Shown: in pieces, positions 5,976-6,574 of the stretch
Layout of the letters: each line of letters opens with the position of its first letter
Numbering within the stretch: position 1 is the stretch's first letter
Source: Streptosporangiaceae bacterium
Lineage (GTDB): Bacteria; Actinomycetota; Actinomycetes; Streptosporangiales; Streptosporangiaceae
Assembly (NCBI GenBank): GCA_030045175.1
Contig: JASIBM010000448.1
Location: 1 to 6,574, forward strand
Direction: 5' to 3'
DNA length: 6,574 bases
Position numbers and translations under genes: made by a program
The notes under the pieces: generated by a model
What the model was told of the DNA's origin: nothing
Seen by the model: the letters and a program-made list of their open reading frames with translations, nothing else
Database searches by the model: none

Positions 5976-6574
5976 TTCTGGGGCGGGCAGGGTCAGCGAC
6001 CGGCCGGCGAGTAGCCCGGAGATCAGCTGCCCGACCGCGCACGCGAGCAACGCCGCCACGGGCACCGCCCAGCCGCCGGAGGCCACGTGCAGGTACCCGA
6101 TCAGCAGCGGCCCGGTGGCGGCGACCAGGTAGCCGGTCCCCTGCGAGAACCCGGAGAGCGCGGCGGCCCCGGCCCCGTCTGCCGCGCGGGCGGTGAACAA
6201 GAACACGGCAAGGCTGAACGCCGCGCCCTGGCCGAACCCGAGCAGGGCGACGAACACGGCCACCACCGCGTCCGGCGCGAACGCCGACCCGGCCAGGCCA
6301 CAGGTGATCAAGGCCACCGCCGCGGTGGCGAGGAGCCGCTGGTCCCTCGCGCGCTGGGCGAGCACGGGCACGACCAGCCCGCATATCGCGTTCCCGCCGT
6401 TCATCAGCGCCAGCAGGTCGCCTGCCTGGACGGCGCTGATCCCATGATCTACGAACATCGTGGGAAACCAGGACAAGGTCGCGTAGTAGGACAGGCTCTG
6501 CAACCCCATGAACGCCGCGACCTGCCATCCGAGCGCGTGCCTCGCCACCGCGAAGACACCGTGCCGGGTCGCCG
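5919..6574 (-). CDS. CynX/NimT-family MFS transporter, C-terminal part (cut by window edge)
   Basis: This is the C-terminal half of a 12-helix major facilitator permease. The frame is open through the right edge, so the true start lies outside; the GTG at 6548 is internal, because the reading continues upstream as ...GVFAVARHALGWQ. The stretch WQVAAFMGLQSLSYYATLSWFPTMF and the later SGFSQGTGYLVAATGPLLIG match the pattern of CynX-type (cyanate permease) and NimT-like (2-nitroimidazole) transporters. Counting from the GTG codon, about six hydrophobic segments follow in order (roughly 8-32, 42-64, 70-91, 93-118, 132-157 and 160-182), equal to helices 7-12. The substrate is unknown; members of this family export or import small anions or drugs. 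Its tail, EHHDHGGF..., is encoded by the inverted repeat shared with the SDR gene, which it overlaps by 49 bp in convergent orientation. Confidence 0.88.
   Translation of the reverse strand, partial: ATRHGVFAVARHALGWQVAAFMGLQSLSYYATLSWFPTMFVDHGISAVQAGDLLALMNGGNAICGLVVPVLAQRARDQRLLATAAVALITCGLAGSAFAPDAVVAVFVALLGFGQGAAFSLAVFLFTARAADGAGAAALSGFSQGTGYLVAATGPLLIGYLHVASGGWAVPVAALLACAVGQLISGLLAGRSLTLPAPEHHDHGGFTGAFDEKPPRS

Noticed and set aside
5968..6528. 186-codon minus-strand frame in a shifted frame over the transporter
   Set aside because: It is Arg/Gly-rich without hydrophobic helices, while the overlapping frame has six membrane segments and CynX-like motifs.

Overview
This is a GC-rich window from an actinobacterium. 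Genes are packed tightly, third codon positions are mostly G or C, GTG starts are used, and the proteins resemble those of mycelial actinomycetes. I cannot name the genus from sequence alone. There are five protein genes: four complete and one cut by the right edge. No rRNA, tRNA, CRISPR array, transposase or phage gene was seen.

Left half (minus strand): dxs (1-deoxy-D-xylulose-5-phosphate synthase, GTG start at 3748) is followed 117 bp later by an FprA-type NADPH:ferredoxin reductase gene (probable ATG start at 1678). The spacing and shared orientation suggest one transcription unit. Dxs makes the first committed metabolite of the MEP isoprenoid pathway, and the late MEP enzymes IspG and IspH need low-potential electrons, often from ferredoxin. 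The pair could therefore be functionally linked, but that is inference. Downstream of fprA (1-220) lie two perfect copies of a 76-bp repeat, each with a 12-bp inverted repeat. A short motif from this region, GCGAGCGGGAAG, also occurs just after the dxs stop, so a dispersed repeat family seems to sit at gene 3' ends.

Middle: the 190-bp gap 3749-3938 separates dxs from a divergent gene and must hold both promoters. The rightward gene encodes a membrane-anchored or exported protein of about 372 aa, built from seven roughly 45-residue Trp-rich repeats and probably a beta-propeller. A TAGGCT -10 hexamer ends 7 nt before its GTG, which suggests a leaderless mRNA. Its 3' end overlaps by 11 bp the start of a retinol-dehydrogenase-like SDR oxidoreductase, so the two form a second transcription unit.

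Right end: a CynX/NimT-type MFS transporter (C-terminal half only) converges on the SDR gene and overlaps it by 49 bp. The overlap is essentially one inverted repeat, 5917-5975. Each gene reads through the whole repeat and stops in the far arm, and both proteins end in similar HHDxGGF-containing tails. This, with the 76-bp repeats and the propeller protein, is the least ordinary content. I found no clearly new defence, mobile or biosynthetic system.
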